Source: Halobacillus amylolyticus
GTDB lineage: Bacteria; Bacillota; Bacilli; Bacillales; Halobacillaceae
Direction of reading: 5' to 3'
Assembly (NCBI RefSeq): GCF_022921115.1
Contig: NZ_CP095075.1
Coordinates: forward strand, 3,174,001-3,238,000
Length of the DNA stretch: 64,000 nucleotides
How positions within the stretch are numbered: position 1 is the first letter of the stretch; every line of letters starts with the position of its first letter. The position numbers were made by a program, and so were the translations under genes. Below, piece after piece: positions 16,712 through 25,837 of the stretch. Below the pieces are notes generated by a model, which saw only the letters and a program-made list of their open reading frames with translations, did no database searches and was not told the origin of the DNA.

Positions 16712-17101
16712 ATGGCAGAGGAAACGTTAAAGATAAATGCAAAGGATATATGCGATACGTTTTGTTTCGATGAACAAAAAGTGGATCGACTGCAACCTCA
16801 AATCGAAAAGGTTCAAGGGGTAGAATTGATTTTTAAAGCTCTATCTGATGCTACGCGGTTAAAGATCGCCTATGCCCTAACATTAGATGAGGAATTATGT
16901 GTATGTGATGTCGCTAATATTATTGGGTCAACTACGGCTACCGCTTCTCACCACTTGCGGCTCTTACGAAATATGAGATTAGCGAAATACCGTAAAGAAG
17001 GAAAGCTGGTGTTCTATTCTCTAGCAGATGAACATGTACACCAACTTGTTTCTATTGCCATGGTTCACTCTAGAGAAGGAAATAAGACTGAACGAGTGTG
17101 A
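16712..17101 (+). CDS. cadC: Cd/Pb/Zn-responsive ArsR/SmtB repressor CadC
   Basis: 129 residues. Winged-helix ArsR fold with the ELCVCDVA metal-box (Cys pair, alpha-3N site) and an N-terminal Cys in CDTFCFD, which together form the thiolate Cd/Pb site of CadC. The recognition helix is TTATASHHLRLLRN. It precedes cadA by 21 bases on the same transcript and should repress it until Cd, Pb or Zn binds. Confidence 0.92.
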   Translation: MAEETLKINAKDICDTFCFDEQKVDRLQPQIEKVQGVELIFKALSDATRLKIAYALTLDEELCVCDVANIIGSTTATASHHLRLLRNMRLAKYRKEGKLVFYSLADEHVHQLVSIAMVHSREGNKTERV

Positions 17102-17122
17102 CGGTAGGACGGAGGGATCGGA

Positions 17123-19663
17123 ATGAGCAACACAGAAAAACAAATGCAGGAAAGCTGTTGTAAAGAGGATCATTGTTCATCAAAGCAGGCTTCTCAAACG
17201 GCTCCAAATTCAGAAGAAAACACTTCATGTTTTGAAGATGAACCATGTGGAAATATAAGCGATCAGAATTCTCAGATGGCAGCCCAAACTTCTGCCTGCT
17301 GTGGGGACAATGATTGTAAGGGGAACAAAGAGATTGATGATCAAGGTACGACGTCGCTTGAAACGTTCGAGTATCAGATAAAAGGGATGGATTGTCCTTC
17401 TTGTGCCACAACCATCGAAAAAAGTCTCACCAAAACAAAAGGGATCAATACGGTTCAAGTCAACTACGGTACTGGCAAAATGGCTGTTGGCGCTGATCAT
17501 TCCTCGGTTTCAGACCAGATTCCTAAACACGTCCGTAAGTTAGGATTTGAAGCTGAGTCCATTCCCTCCAAAAAGAATACGCAAAGCTATAAGATTGAGG
17601 GGATGGATTGTGGGTCCTGTGCGATGACGATTGAAAAGCATCTTACAAGGAACCCGAATGTAAAGGAAGTCAGTGTGAACTTTTCTACAGGGAAAATGCA
17701 TATTGACCACAATACCAATCAGCAGGAAATTATAAAAGAAGTGGAAAGGGCTGGTTTTGGGGCCTCTCTTGAATCTAGCAGAAAACAACAGGAGGGACCT
17801 TCTGAGACAAAACAAAAGGATGCAACAACAATGATTTCCGGACTCCTTTTAGCCCTCGGATTCTTTGGCTCTTTTACCAACATTACTCCTGAATTAATCA
17901 CAGTATTATACGCTGCAGCAATTGTCATCGGAGGATATAAGCCAGCTAGAAGTGCCTTTTATGCGATTAAAAGTGGATCACTAGATATGAACGTGTTAAT
18001 GGCATCCGCAGCTACTGGAGCAGCATTCATTGGTGAATGGTTTGAAGGAGCGACGGTAGTTTGGTTGTTTGCATTAGGAAATACACTGCAAAACAGATCG
18101 ATTGAACGTACGAGAGAATCCATCCGGAGTTTAATCAATCTTACCCCATCTGAAGCTACTGTCAAAATAGGAGAGAAGTTGGTCCGTAAACCTGTGGAGG
18201 ATGTTTCCATCAATGATAGGATCGTCATCAAGCCAGGAGAGAAGATCCCGCTTGATGGGGAGATTATTTCAGGAACGTCAAGCATCAATCAAGCCCCTAT
18301 TACCGGGGAATCGATGCCCATCGATAAGCAACAAGGGGACACGGTTTATGCTGGAACAGTCAATGAGAACGGGTCCTTAGAGGTTAATGTAACAAAATTA
18401 GTAGAAGACACAACAATCGCCAAGATTATTCATCTTGTTGAGGAAGCCCAAGAAAAAAAGGCTCCGACGCAAGCGTTTGTCGATCGATTCGCAAGAGTTT
18501 ATACACCGATTGTTTTCGGCCTTGCCCTCCTCGTGATGGTTATTCCCCCGTTATTAGGGTTTGGAACATGGTCAGAATGGCTTTATAAAGGTCTTGCCTT
18601 ATTGGTAGTTGCTTGTCCATGTGCTTTAGTGATTTCCACGCCTGTAGCCATTGTCTCCGCTATTGGAAATGCGGCCAAAAATGGCGTTTTAATTAAGGGT
18701 GGGACATTTCTAGAGAAGGCAGGGGCTATTAAGGCGATAGCTTTTGATAAGACAGGAACATTAACTGAGGGGAAACCAAACGTTTCTGAAGTGTTATCTA
18801 TCCATGGAAATGAAGAGGAATTGATCAGCATTACACGAACGATCGAAGAACACTCTACCCATCCCATTGCGCAAGCGATTACAACCTACGCAACTGAACA
18901 GGACATTGATGCAAAAAACGGAGACTCCTTCAAAGCCATTACCGGCAAAGGCGCACAGGCAACGATTAATGGAGTGGAATACTTCGCGGGTAATCCTAAA
19001 TTATACGATGAAATGAATGTTCCTCTTACGGATCTAGAGGATCGCATTCAGACTCTACAGCAGGACGGCCATACACTCGTAGTGGTAGGGACTCGTTCAG
19101 AAGTTCTAGGTGTCATTGCTGTGGCGGATACGATACGAGACATTACCGTTCAATCCATTCAGAATCTCAAGCAAGCTGGGATGGGAGAAATGGTGATGCT
19201 GACAGGTGATAATGAGGGAACAGCTAAGAAAATTGCTGCCCAAACCGGGGTGGATCGCTATTTTGCTGAACTGTTACCCGAGGATAAGGTGACAGCTGTG
19301 AAGAAACTGCGGAAGGAAGGAAAAAGTGTTGCCATGGTCGGAGACGGCATTAATGATGCTCCTGCCCTTGCCACAGCTGATCTTGGGATTGCGATGGGCG
19401 GCGCAGGAACGGATACCGCCATGGAAACAGCAGACATTGTTTTAATGGCGGACAATTTAGAAAAGCTTCCTCATACGATTCGTTTGAGTAGAAGGGCATT
19501 AACCATCATCAAACAAAATGTTTGGTTCTCCTTGCTTACAAAATTGGCTGCGTTGTTTTTAATTTTTCCGGGAATTTTAACTTTATGGATGGCCGTGTTA
19601 AGTGATACTGGGGCTGCCCTGTTAGTGATACTCAATAGCATGAGGTTATTAAAGCAGAAATAG
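17123..19663 (+). CDS. cadA: Cd/Zn/Pb-exporting P1B-type ATPase CadA with Cys-rich N-terminus
   Basis: 846 residues. An unusual N-terminal extension (about residues 1-70) has CC-x4-HC, scattered Cys and CCGDNDC, then two HMA domains (GMDCPSC about 89, GMDCGSC about 160). Next come the membrane bundle, ITGESMP, the CPC site (VVACPCALVIS), DKTGTLTEG, STHP and [16 protein letters not shown]. The GMDC-type HMA motif and CPC metal site mark Zn/Cd/Pb pumps as opposed to copper pumps. It is longer than typical CadA because of the extension and second HMA. It is co-transcribed with cadC. Confidence 0.93.
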   Translation: MSNTEKQMQESCCKEDHCSSKQASQTAPNSEENTSCFEDEPCGNISDQNSQMAAQTSACCGDNDCKGNKEIDDQGTTSLETFEYQIKGMDCPSCATTIEKSLTKTKGINTVQVNYGTGKMAVGADHSSVSDQIPKHVRKLGFEAESIPSKKNTQSYKIEGMDCGSCAMTIEKHLTRNPNVKEVSVNFSTGKMHIDHNTNQQEIIKEVERAGFGASLESSRKQQEGPSETKQKDATTMISGLLLALGFFGSFTNITPELITVLYAAAIVIGGYKPARSAFYAIKSGSLDMNVLMASAATGAAFIGEWFEGATVVWLFALGNTLQNRSIERTRESIRSLINLTPSEATVKIGEKLVRKPVEDVSINDRIVIKPGEKIPLDGEIISGTSSINQAPITGESMPIDKQQGDTVYAGTVNENGSLEVNVTKLVEDTTIAKIIHLVEEAQEKKAPTQAFVDRFARVYTPIVFGLALLVMVIPPLLGFGTWSEWLYKGLALLVVACPCALVISTPVAIVSAIGNAAKNGVLIKGGTFLEKAGAIKAIAFDKTGTLTEGKPNVSEVLSIHGNEEELISITRTIEEHSTHPIAQAITTYATEQDIDAKNGDSFKAITGKGAQATINGVEYFAGNPKLYDEMNVPLTDLEDRIQTLQQDGHTLVVVGTRSEVLGVIAVADTIRDITVQSIQNLKQAGMGEMVMLTGDNEGTAKKIAAQTGVDRYFAELLPEDKVTAVKKLRKEGKSVAMVGDGINDAPALATADLGIAMGGAGTDTAMETADIVLMADNLEKLPHTIRLSRRALTIIKQNVWFSLLTKLAALFLIFPGILTLWMAVLSDTGAALLVILNSMRLLKQK

Positions 19664-19690
19664 GAAGGTGCAGACCTTCCTATTTCTTTT
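19658..19690 (+). terminator. Terminator after cadA
   Basis: Perfect 12-bp stem AAATAGGAAGGT (19658-19669) / ACCTTCCTATTT (19674-19685), loop GCAG, then CTTTT. The stem overlaps the cadA stop codon. Confidence 0.85.
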
Positions 19691-19756
19691 ACCATTTAAT
19701 TTGAGGAAAGGAACAATCCCAAACGCTAAGTCTAGGAGGTAAAAAGAGCATATGAT

Positions 19757-20704
19757 TTAGTGATCATGTTGGTGAGAGTGATCTTCACCTTTACATAAAA
19801 GTGAATCATCATGAAGGTGTTCTCGTGTTTCCATTTGAACCGTCACATGCCCGATATCTTTATTCTGTAGTTGATCTTCAACATTCCTTAATAGTTCCTG
19901 ACACTCTTGGATCGTTAAATTCTCCGTGACAACAGCATGACAGGAAAGCGCATTTTGTCCACTTGTAATACTCCAAACGTGTAAATCGTGAATACCTAAA
20001 ATACCAGGAATAGCTTCGATTGTATTGGTAATGTCTTTAATATTGACGTTTTTGGGTGTTCCTTCCATTAAAACATGGACAGCATCTTGCGCTACACGCC
20101 AACCACTAATTAAAACGAGAATGGCCACAATGACACTTGCAAGAGGATCTGCCCACCCCCATTCAAAAAACATGATGAGTAGTGCAGCAATAATTGCGCC
20201 AACAGAACCTAATAAGTCACCTAAAACATGGAGAAATGCACTACGTAAATTCAAATTTTCTTTTGTATCCCCCTGGCGCATCAGTATCCAAGCCACTGAA
20301 ATATTTACAGCCAAACCAATAATAGCAATAGTTAGCATCCCCATAGATGCAACCTCTGGAGGGCTGGTGAAACGTTGATAGGCCTCATAAAAGATATACA
20401 AGGCGATTAATACAAGAGTAACCCCATTAAATAGGGCAGCAAGGATTTCAAAACGTTTATATCCGTATGTCTTACTGTAATTCGCTACTTTTTCACCCAT
20501 TACAAAAGCTAGTACCCCAACCCCCAGTGAGACGGAATCACTAAACATGTGACCAGCATCGGATAATAAAGCAAGACTGTTCGTTAAGAAGCCCCCAACA
20601 GCTTCAATCACCATATAGGTTGTTGTAATAATAAAGCTGATCAGTAAGGCCTTCTTATTTGCTCCGTGAGTATGATCGTGTCCATGCCCATGCCCATGTC
20701 CCAT
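19757..20704 (-). CDS. czcD: Cation diffusion facilitator (Zn/Cd/Co efflux), CzcD type
   Basis: 315 residues. His-rich N-terminus (MGHGHGHGHDHTHG), six membrane segments with the transport-site pairs LLSDAGHMFSDS (about residue 45) and HVLGDLLGSVG (about 150), and a cytosolic ferredoxin-like domain (about 215-295) ending in a His-rich tail. It exchanges Zn2+, Cd2+ or Co2+ for protons. The ArsR gene upstream on the same strand, 121 bases away, is the likely regulator. It completes the metal island with copA and cadA. Confidence 0.93.
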   Translation of the reverse strand: MGHGHGHGHDHTHGANKKALLISFIITTTYMVIEAVGGFLTNSLALLSDAGHMFSDSVSLGVGVLAFVMGEKVANYSKTYGYKRFEILAALFNGVTLVLIALYIFYEAYQRFTSPPEVASMGMLTIAIIGLAVNISVAWILMRQGDTKENLNLRSAFLHVLGDLLGSVGAIIAALLIMFFEWGWADPLASVIVAILVLISGWRVAQDAVHVLMEGTPKNVNIKDITNTIEAIPGILGIHDLHVWSITSGQNALSCHAVVTENLTIQECQELLRNVEDQLQNKDIGHVTVQMETREHLHDDSLLCKGEDHSHQHDH

Positions 20705-20743
20705 TAGAATCCCTCCAATAAATCTTTATATAAATACATCAAC

Positions 20744-20758
20744 ATATGAACATATATT
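20744..20758 (-). promoter_or_regulatory. Candidate CzrA operator in front of czcD
   Basis: ATATGAACATATATT resembles the ATATGAA-n-TTCATAT type elements bound by CzrA/SmtB repressors. It lies between czrA and the czcD start. Confidence 0.45.
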
Positions 20759-20825
20759 AACTTAAAGTGAATAATGTTACCTTTATCTTTAATAAAATTT
20801 TTCATTCTATGCTTAGTTGAAAATT

Positions 20826-21161
20826 TCAGTTATGGCACGCATGTTCAATTGTTTGTTTGAGCACACCCATAACGTGGACGTCATCATGGGAATAAAATAA
20901 CGTGGTGCCTTCTCTTCGATATTTTACAAGTCGTAAGTTTTTCAAAAAACGTAATTGATGGGAAACAGTTGACTGTCTAAGGTTTAAGCCTTCAGCAATT
21001 TCATTTACTGAATATTCTCGATCAAAAAGTAGATATAGAACTCGGATTCTTGTGGGGTCACCTAGTGCTTTGAAAGTTTGAGATACTACAAATAAAGTTT
21101 CTTCACTTAATCCTTGTTGTTCCTCGTTGCCTAATTGTTCTTCATGGTTGATTTCTTTCAC
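20826..21161 (-). CDS. czrA: Zn/Co-responsive ArsR/SmtB repressor, CzrA type
   Basis: 111 residues. Winged-helix ArsR fold with recognition helix [16 protein letters not shown]. The last helix has D-x-H and H-x2-H in [20 protein letters not shown], the alpha-5 Zn site of CzrA and SmtB; there is no CVC metal box, which separates it from CadC. The GTG at 21161 with GGAAGGAT a few bases upstream is a better start than the long upstream extension. Expected to repress itself and czcD until Zn or Co binds. Confidence 0.87.
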   Translation of the reverse strand: MKEINHEEQLGNEEQQGLSEETLFVVSQTFKALGDPTRIRVLYLLFDREYSVNEIAEGLNLRQSTVSHQLRFLKNLRLVKYRREGTTLFYSHDDVHVMGVLKQTIEHACHN

Positions 21162-21225
21162 GTAAATCCTTCCCTTCCTATCCAATTTGTATGAATATAA
21201 TCCTAAGTAATATGTGTATATCAGT

Positions 21226-21237
21226 ATATGTACATAT
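21226..21237. promoter_or_regulatory. Perfect palindrome upstream of czrA, candidate CzrA operator
   Basis: ATATGTACATAT is a perfect 12-base palindrome in the AT-rich region about 65 bases before the czrA start. It resembles the element before czcD. Between here and the riboswitch at 21446 I see no gene. Confidence 0.45.
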
Positions 21238-21445
21238 TTTATTATCAATGAAAATTATTGTCAATTTATCCTGCGGGAGTAAGCATCGAAACATCACTGA
21301 CAAACATGGAGGCATGTATCGCTGGTTATTTTAATTGCGAAGTAGAGTGCTCTTTTCATTACCTTAAAAGCTAAATCAGATAATGCTAATTAGTTGCGAA
21401 TTTATCAGGATTTGTTTATATTAATTGTATGACAATTAAATCATT

Positions 21446-21590
21446 AATCCTTCGGGGCAGGGTGTAAATCCCGGCCGGCGGTGATGGACATATCGTTCAA
21501 AGCCCGCGACGGGGAAGAAGTGTAACGATTCTTCCCCCTGATTTGGTGAGATTCCAAAGCCGACAGTGAAAGTCTGGATGGGAGAAGGAG
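21446..21590 (+). promoter_or_regulatory. FMN riboswitch (RFN element)
   Basis: The conserved blocks are all present: ATCCTTCGGGGCAGGGT, AAATCCCGGCCGGCGGT, the AAAGCCCGCGAC arm, a variable stem (GGGGAAGAAG with CTTCCCCC), GATTTGGTGAGATTCC, and AAGCCGACAGTGAAAGTCTGGATGGGAGAAGG. FMN binding promotes formation of the downstream terminator and shuts off riboflavin genes. Confidence 0.97.
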
Positions 21591-21666
21591 CGAAAGCGTA
21601 ATTGAGGTGCGGAGATTCTGTTCTTGTACCTTCTATTCGCTGTACTTATTTTTCAAATGATAACAT

Positions 21667-21704
21667 GCCCTGAAGAAGTCTATCTTCTTCAGGGCTATTT
21701 TTTT
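21667..21704 (+). terminator. Riboswitch-controlled terminator of the rib operon
   Basis: 12-bp stem GCCCTGAAGAAG (21667-21678) / CTTCTTCAGGGC (21684-21695) followed by TATTTTTTTT, just upstream of ribD. Confidence 0.93.
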
Positions 21705-21736
21705 TAGATAGGATTATAAAGCCAAGTACACTGGAG

Positions 21737-22840
21737 GTGGTGAATCTGGAACGTGATCAAAGGTATATGGCGATGGCGATTCAAATGGCAAAGGAAACAA
21801 TAGGCCAAACGAACCCCAATCCTTCTGTCGCTGCAGTCGTTGTCAAAGATAATCAAGTGGTTGGTGTCGGTGTTCACGTAAAGGCTGGGGAACCACATGC
21901 TGAAGTTCATGCTTTGAAGATGGCAGGAGAGAAAGCGCGGGATTCTGAAATATATGTGACGCTTGAGCCTTGCAGCCATTTCGGACAAACGCCTCCATGT
22001 GCACAAGCGATTATTGATGCGGGGATAAAACGTGTCATTATTGCTTCTCATGACCCAAACCCTAAGGTAAGCGGTCGAGGCATTCAAATGATGGAACAGG
22101 CGGGAGTTGAGGTGAAGTCGGGCATTCTAAAAAGGGAAGCCGATCAAATGAACCGTGCCTTTTTCCATTTTATAAAAACAAAGCAGCCCTATGTAAGGTT
22201 GAAATCAGCAATGAGCTTGGATGGTAAAATTGCTACTTCAACTGGTGAAAGTCAGTGGATTACTGGTGAGGCGGCAAGGTTGGATGGCCATGCTTATAGA
22301 CACTGTTCCGCTGCTATATTAGTCGGCATTAATACAGTTCTTGTGGATAATCCTAAACTAACGACTCGTATAGAAGGGGAAGGCAGGAACCCAATCCGAA
22401 TTGTGCTAGATACCGAGCTGCGAATCCCGACTTCTTCTCAATTAATTCAAAACGATGAAGCCCCGACATGGATTTTTACAGGGAATGGCGTTCAGGATGA
22501 AGAAATCGAAGCCTTTTTACGTATTCCGCATGTGGAAATCATTCGATTGGAAAGTGAAAGAGTAGAAGTGGAAGCTGTTCTAAATTTCCTAGGTGAACGA
22601 AAACTGACTTCATTGCTGATTGAAGGCGGAGGAACGATTGCAGATGCTTTTGTTCGAGCAGGTAAAGTGAACGAAACGATCACTTACATCGCGCCGAAAT
22701 TGATTGGCGGCAAACAAGCGCTCACACCTGTAGCCGGGAAAGGAATAAGCAGTTTAAGAGAGGTAGACGCCTTTCAGTTTCTTTCCACAGAGCAGCTTGG
22801 CGAGGATATTAAGATCGTTTCGGTTAAAAAGGAGGAGTGA
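21737..22840 (+). CDS. ribD: Bifunctional riboflavin deaminase/reductase RibD
   Basis: 367 residues. N-terminal cytidine deaminase-like domain with HAEVHAL and EPCSHFGQTPPC (Zn ligands His, Cys, Cys and catalytic Glu) deaminates the pyrimidine; the C-terminal reductase domain (from about residue 145, VRLKSAMSLDGKIATSTGES) uses NADPH on the ribosyl chain. It is the first gene of the operon. The start is unsure: GTG codons at 21737 and 21740 overlap the GGAGG site, so translation may begin a few codons later. Confidence 0.93.
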   Translation: MVNLERDQRYMAMAIQMAKETIGQTNPNPSVAAVVVKDNQVVGVGVHVKAGEPHAEVHALKMAGEKARDSEIYVTLEPCSHFGQTPPCAQAIIDAGIKRVIIASHDPNPKVSGRGIQMMEQAGVEVKSGILKREADQMNRAFFHFIKTKQPYVRLKSAMSLDGKIATSTGESQWITGEAARLDGHAYRHCSAAILVGINTVLVDNPKLTTRIEGEGRNPIRIVLDTELRIPTSSQLIQNDEAPTWIFTGNGVQDEEIEAFLRIPHVEIIRLESERVEVEAVLNFLGERKLTSLLIEGGGTIADAFVRAGKVNETITYIAPKLIGGKQALTPVAGKGISSLREVDAFQFLSTEQLGEDIKIVSVKKEE

Positions 22841-22842
22841 AG

Positions 22843-23490
22843 ATGTTCACGGGAATCGTAGAAGAAATGGGCACGATTAAAAGTATTAAGAGCAAAACGG
22901 AAGCGCTTGAGTTAAGTATCGGAGCGCAGGAAATTTTGTCCGATATGCAGTTGGGTGACAGTATTTCGATTAATGGCGTTTGTCTTACTGTTACAAGTTA
23001 TAGTGATCAAAGTGTGGAATTTGATATTATGCCTGAAACATTTCGTGCAACGAACCTGCATGAGCTGAAGGAAGGCAGTCCAGTGAACCTTGAGCGTGCT
23101 ATGGCGGCAGGCGGACGCTTTGGTGGTCATTTAGTATCAGGACACATCGACGGAACTGGTGAGATTATCGCTAAACGGCGGGAATCCAATGCGGTTTACT
23201 ATGAGATCGAATTGCCAAAAGAACTTATTCATTATTTTGTATATAAAGGGTCGATTACCGTCGATGGAACGAGTTTAACCGTATTTGGGGTGGATGAAGA
23301 CCGGGTAACAATTTCACTTATTCCGCACACGATGGAACATACTGTACTTGGCAATAAAGAAGCAGGTGATGTAGTGAATATCGAATGCGATATGATTGGA
23401 AAATATGTCGCGCACTTTTTAGGGAAAGATCAAGAAAGCAGTCAATCAAGGCTTACGAAGGATTTTCTAAGTGAAAATGGATTTGCATAA
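22843..23490 (+). CDS. ribE: Riboflavin synthase alpha chain
   Basis: 215 residues made of two tandem lumazine-binding beta-barrels, each opening with a [17 protein letters not shown] motif. It dismutates two molecules of dimethyl-ribityl-lumazine to give riboflavin. AAGGAGG lies 7 bases before the ATG at 22843 and overlaps the end of ribD, so translation is coupled. Confidence 0.95.
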   Translation: MFTGIVEEMGTIKSIKSKTEALELSIGAQEILSDMQLGDSISINGVCLTVTSYSDQSVEFDIMPETFRATNLHELKEGSPVNLERAMAAGGRFGGHLVSGHIDGTGEIIAKRRESNAVYYEIELPKELIHYFVYKGSITVDGTSLTVFGVDEDRVTISLIPHTMEHTVLGNKEAGDVVNIECDMIGKYVAHFLGKDQESSQSRLTKDFLSENGFA

Positions 23491-23506
23491 GGAAGAGGGT
23501 GGGACG

Positions 23507-24700
23507 ATGTTTGATTCAATAGAACAGGCAATTACAGAATTAAAACAGGGTAAAATGGTCATCGTCTGTGATGATGAGAACCGGGAGAATGAAGGGGATC
23601 TGGTTGGTCTTGCCGAACATGCAACACCTGAGATGGTTAACTTTATGATTACCCATGGCAAAGGGCTTGTTTGCACACCAGTTACTGAGAAATTAGCGGA
23701 TCAGCTGGAATTGAATCCGATGGTGGACACTAGCACAGACCCTAACAAGACGGCATTTACAGTAAGTATTGATCATAAGGATACGACGACAGGCATTTCC
23801 GCAGATGAGCGTGCTTTGACGATCCGGGAAATGCTTAACCCGTTGACCGGAGCGGATGATTTCCAAAAACCGGGCCATATTTTTCCATTGGTTGCGAAAG
23901 AAGGCGGAGTGCTTCGTCGGGCAGGTCATACAGAAGCAGCTGTTGACTTAGCGGTACTTTCTGGCTCAAGGCCAGCTGGAGTGATTTGTGAAATCATTAA
24001 AGAAGATGGGACGATGGCAAGAGTGCCTGATCTTCGCAAAATGGCAGATGAATTTAATATTCCGATGATTACGATTGCAGATTTAATTCAATATCGTTAC
24101 CGAGTGGAAGACCATGTTAAACGTGAAGTAGAGGTTCAGCTCCCCACAGAGTACGGCGATTTTCGAGCTGTTGCCTACACGAATGACATCGATCATAAAG
24201 ACCATATCGCTTTAATAAAAGGAGACATTGATCCAGAAGAGGCTACACTCGTTCGGGTGCACTCTGAGTGTTTAACAGGTGATGTGTTTGGATCCTATCG
24301 ATGTGACTGTGGACCACAGCTCCATAATGCCCTACGGCAAATTTCAGAAAACGGCAGTGGCGTTCTACTTTATATGCGTCAAGAAGGCAGAGGAATCGGG
24401 CTATTAAATAAACTATATGCTTACAAACTGCAGGAGGAAGGCCTTGATACCGTTGAAGCCAATGAGAAGCTCGGGTTTGGGCCAGATCTCCGCGATTACG
24501 GCGTAGGCGCACAAATTTTACGAGAGCTTGGCATTTCTCAACTTAAGTTGTTAACAAATAATCCGAAAAAGATCTCCGGCCTTGGCGGCTACGGCTTAGA
24601 AGTCATCGAACGTGTTCCGATCCAAACGGAATCAAGAAGAGAAAATGAGGGCTACCTAAAAACAAAACAATCCAAAATGGGCCACCTATTTCATTATTAA
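23507..24700 (+). CDS. ribBA: Bifunctional DHBP synthase / GTP cyclohydrolase II RibBA
   Basis: 397 residues. The N-terminal half (about 1-200) has [12 protein letters not shown] and [12 protein letters not shown], the active site of 3,4-dihydroxy-2-butanone-4-phosphate synthase. The C-terminal half has [21 protein letters not shown] (Zn-binding Cys triad) and [12 protein letters not shown] of GTP cyclohydrolase II. It supplies both precursors of the pathway. It follows ribE by 16 bases. Confidence 0.96.
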   Translation: MFDSIEQAITELKQGKMVIVCDDENRENEGDLVGLAEHATPEMVNFMITHGKGLVCTPVTEKLADQLELNPMVDTSTDPNKTAFTVSIDHKDTTTGISADERALTIREMLNPLTGADDFQKPGHIFPLVAKEGGVLRRAGHTEAAVDLAVLSGSRPAGVICEIIKEDGTMARVPDLRKMADEFNIPMITIADLIQYRYRVEDHVKREVEVQLPTEYGDFRAVAYTNDIDHKDHIALIKGDIDPEEATLVRVHSECLTGDVFGSYRCDCGPQLHNALRQISENGSGVLLYMRQEGRGIGLLNKLYAYKLQEEGLDTVEANEKLGFGPDLRDYGVGAQILRELGISQLKLLTNNPKKISGLGGYGLEVIERVPIQTESRRENEGYLKTKQSKMGHLFHY

Positions 24701-24711
24701 AAGAAAAGTGA

Positions 24712-24812
24712 AAAAGCCCGCTTAGCCCGTAGGCATAAGAAAAGCGATGGAGTGAGGTGGTCTTGCCTCACACAGAGGGAATGACTTATGCTCTTATTAG
24801 GGGCCGGGCTTG
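24712..24812. repeat. Palindromic intergenic repeat, family A (copy 2), between ribBA and ribH
   Basis: Three nested stems: AAGCCCG (24714-24720) / CGGGCTT (24805-24811), GCATAAG (24733-24739) / CTTATGC (24785-24791), and GTGAGG (24752-24757) / CCTCAC (24766-24771). The layout (outer GC arm, GCATAAG arm, GTGG-rich inner hairpin) matches the element at 1-109 on the opposite strand. The rest of the gap to 25008 holds an AT-rich stretch with TTTTTTT near 24880 and no gene that I can support. Confidence 0.6.
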
Positions 24813-25008
24813 GGAGCTGGACAGCCTCGGTCAGACTCGATATTTAAACAGTTAAGAAAGTCTAGTTTAGCCGCGTTTTTTTATAATCGCCGCGAAAATC
24901 GAAAAATAGCCGAGATATTCGAATGTGGCTGCGAATAGCGATCGTGCTTATACACAAGTGTTCAGAATAAGTAGTAGTAACTAATGAAAGACAAAGAGGA
25001 GTGGTTTG

Positions 25009-25479
25009 ATGATTAAAACATTAGAAGGAAATTTAGTAGGAAGCGGATTAAAGATTGGAATTGTAGTAGGAAGGTTTAATGACTTCATTACAGGAAGATT
25101 GTATGACGGCGCACTTGATGGTCTAAAGCGACACGGCGTAAACCTTGACGATGTAGAAGCAGCATGGGTCCCTGGAGCCTTTGAGATTCCTTTAGTGGCA
25201 GGTAAAATGGCTAACTCTGGGAAATATGATGCTGTCATCACACTAGGTGCCGTCATTCGTGGCTCTACCCCACATTTCGATTACGTATGTGGAGAGGCAG
25301 CCAAGGGTGTTTCACAAGCAAGTGTGCAAAGTGGTGTGCCGGTAATATTTGGTGTTATCACAACGGATACGATTGAGCAAGCCATTGAGCGAGCAGGTAC
25401 AAAAGCTGGAAACAAAGGCTGGGAGGCGGCAGCGGGCGCTATAGAAATGGCCAACCTCAATCGTCTCTTTGAAGCATAA
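25009..25479 (+). CDS. ribH: 6,7-dimethyl-8-ribityllumazine synthase
   Basis: 156 residues. Core motifs are [11 protein letters not shown] (N-terminal, with the ring-stacking Phe), [25 protein letters not shown] with the catalytic His, and [16 protein letters not shown]. It condenses the RibA- and RibB-derived precursors and forms a 60-subunit shell in Bacillus. AGGAG is 7 bases before the ATG at 25009. It is the last rib gene but is parted from ribBA by 308 bases holding a palindromic element. Confidence 0.96.
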   Translation: MIKTLEGNLVGSGLKIGIVVGRFNDFITGRLYDGALDGLKRHGVNLDDVEAAWVPGAFEIPLVAGKMANSGKYDAVITLGAVIRGSTPHFDYVCGEAAKGVSQASVQSGVPVIFGVITTDTIEQAIERAGTKAGNKGWEAAAGAIEMANLNRLFEA

Positions 25480-25489
25480 AAATACGACC

Positions 25490-25522
25490 ATCGTCAGGAA
25501 ATAGCTTCCTGACGATTTTTTT
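25490..25522 (+). terminator. Terminator after ribH
   Basis: Perfect 11-bp stem ATCGTCAGGAA (25490-25500) / TTCCTGACGAT (25506-25516) followed by TTTTTT. Confidence 0.93.
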
Positions 25523-25550
25523 CTGGCCATTCATATAGCGGTTTTTTAAT

Positions 25551-25690
25551 TAGGGAAGAATAATCAAGAGTTTCGTCGAAATGTTTAAGAATTTGGAAAG
25601 AATAACAAAGAAGTAAGGTAGGATCCTTCTGATTTTGGGTAGAATCACAAAGGGTTCGGACAGAAACATAGACCATTCGGGCAGAATCCC
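25551..25690. repeat. Phased AGAATC repeat array 1 (21-nt period)
   Basis: AGAATC-like cores preceded by a T/GG stretch recur at 25557, about 25578, 25599, 25620, 25641, 25662 and 25683, that is, at exact multiples of 21 bases. The best copies read TTTTGGGTAGAATC and TTCGGGCAGAATC. Between cores the sequence varies. It fills most of the 358-base gap between ribH and the aminopeptidase gene. The same core and period recur at 40561 and at 42018/43487. Confidence 0.8.
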
Positions 25691-25837
25691 AATCAGGAAG
25701 ACGCGAGAAGTACTGGATGATAAGGCGAAAATTCTAACTTTAGGGCAACTCGATAGTACCCTATCTAATTTAGTGGGATTTATTCGAAAAATATGAAATA
25801 ATAACTAGTAGATTATTTCATAGTTGGAGGTATTCAA

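Noticed and set aside
25551..25690. CRISPR array reading of the phased repeats (also at 40561, 42018, 43487 and 55820)
   Set aside because: Cores are about 10-14 bases and decayed, the between-core parts are under 12 bases, there is no leader and no cas gene in the window.
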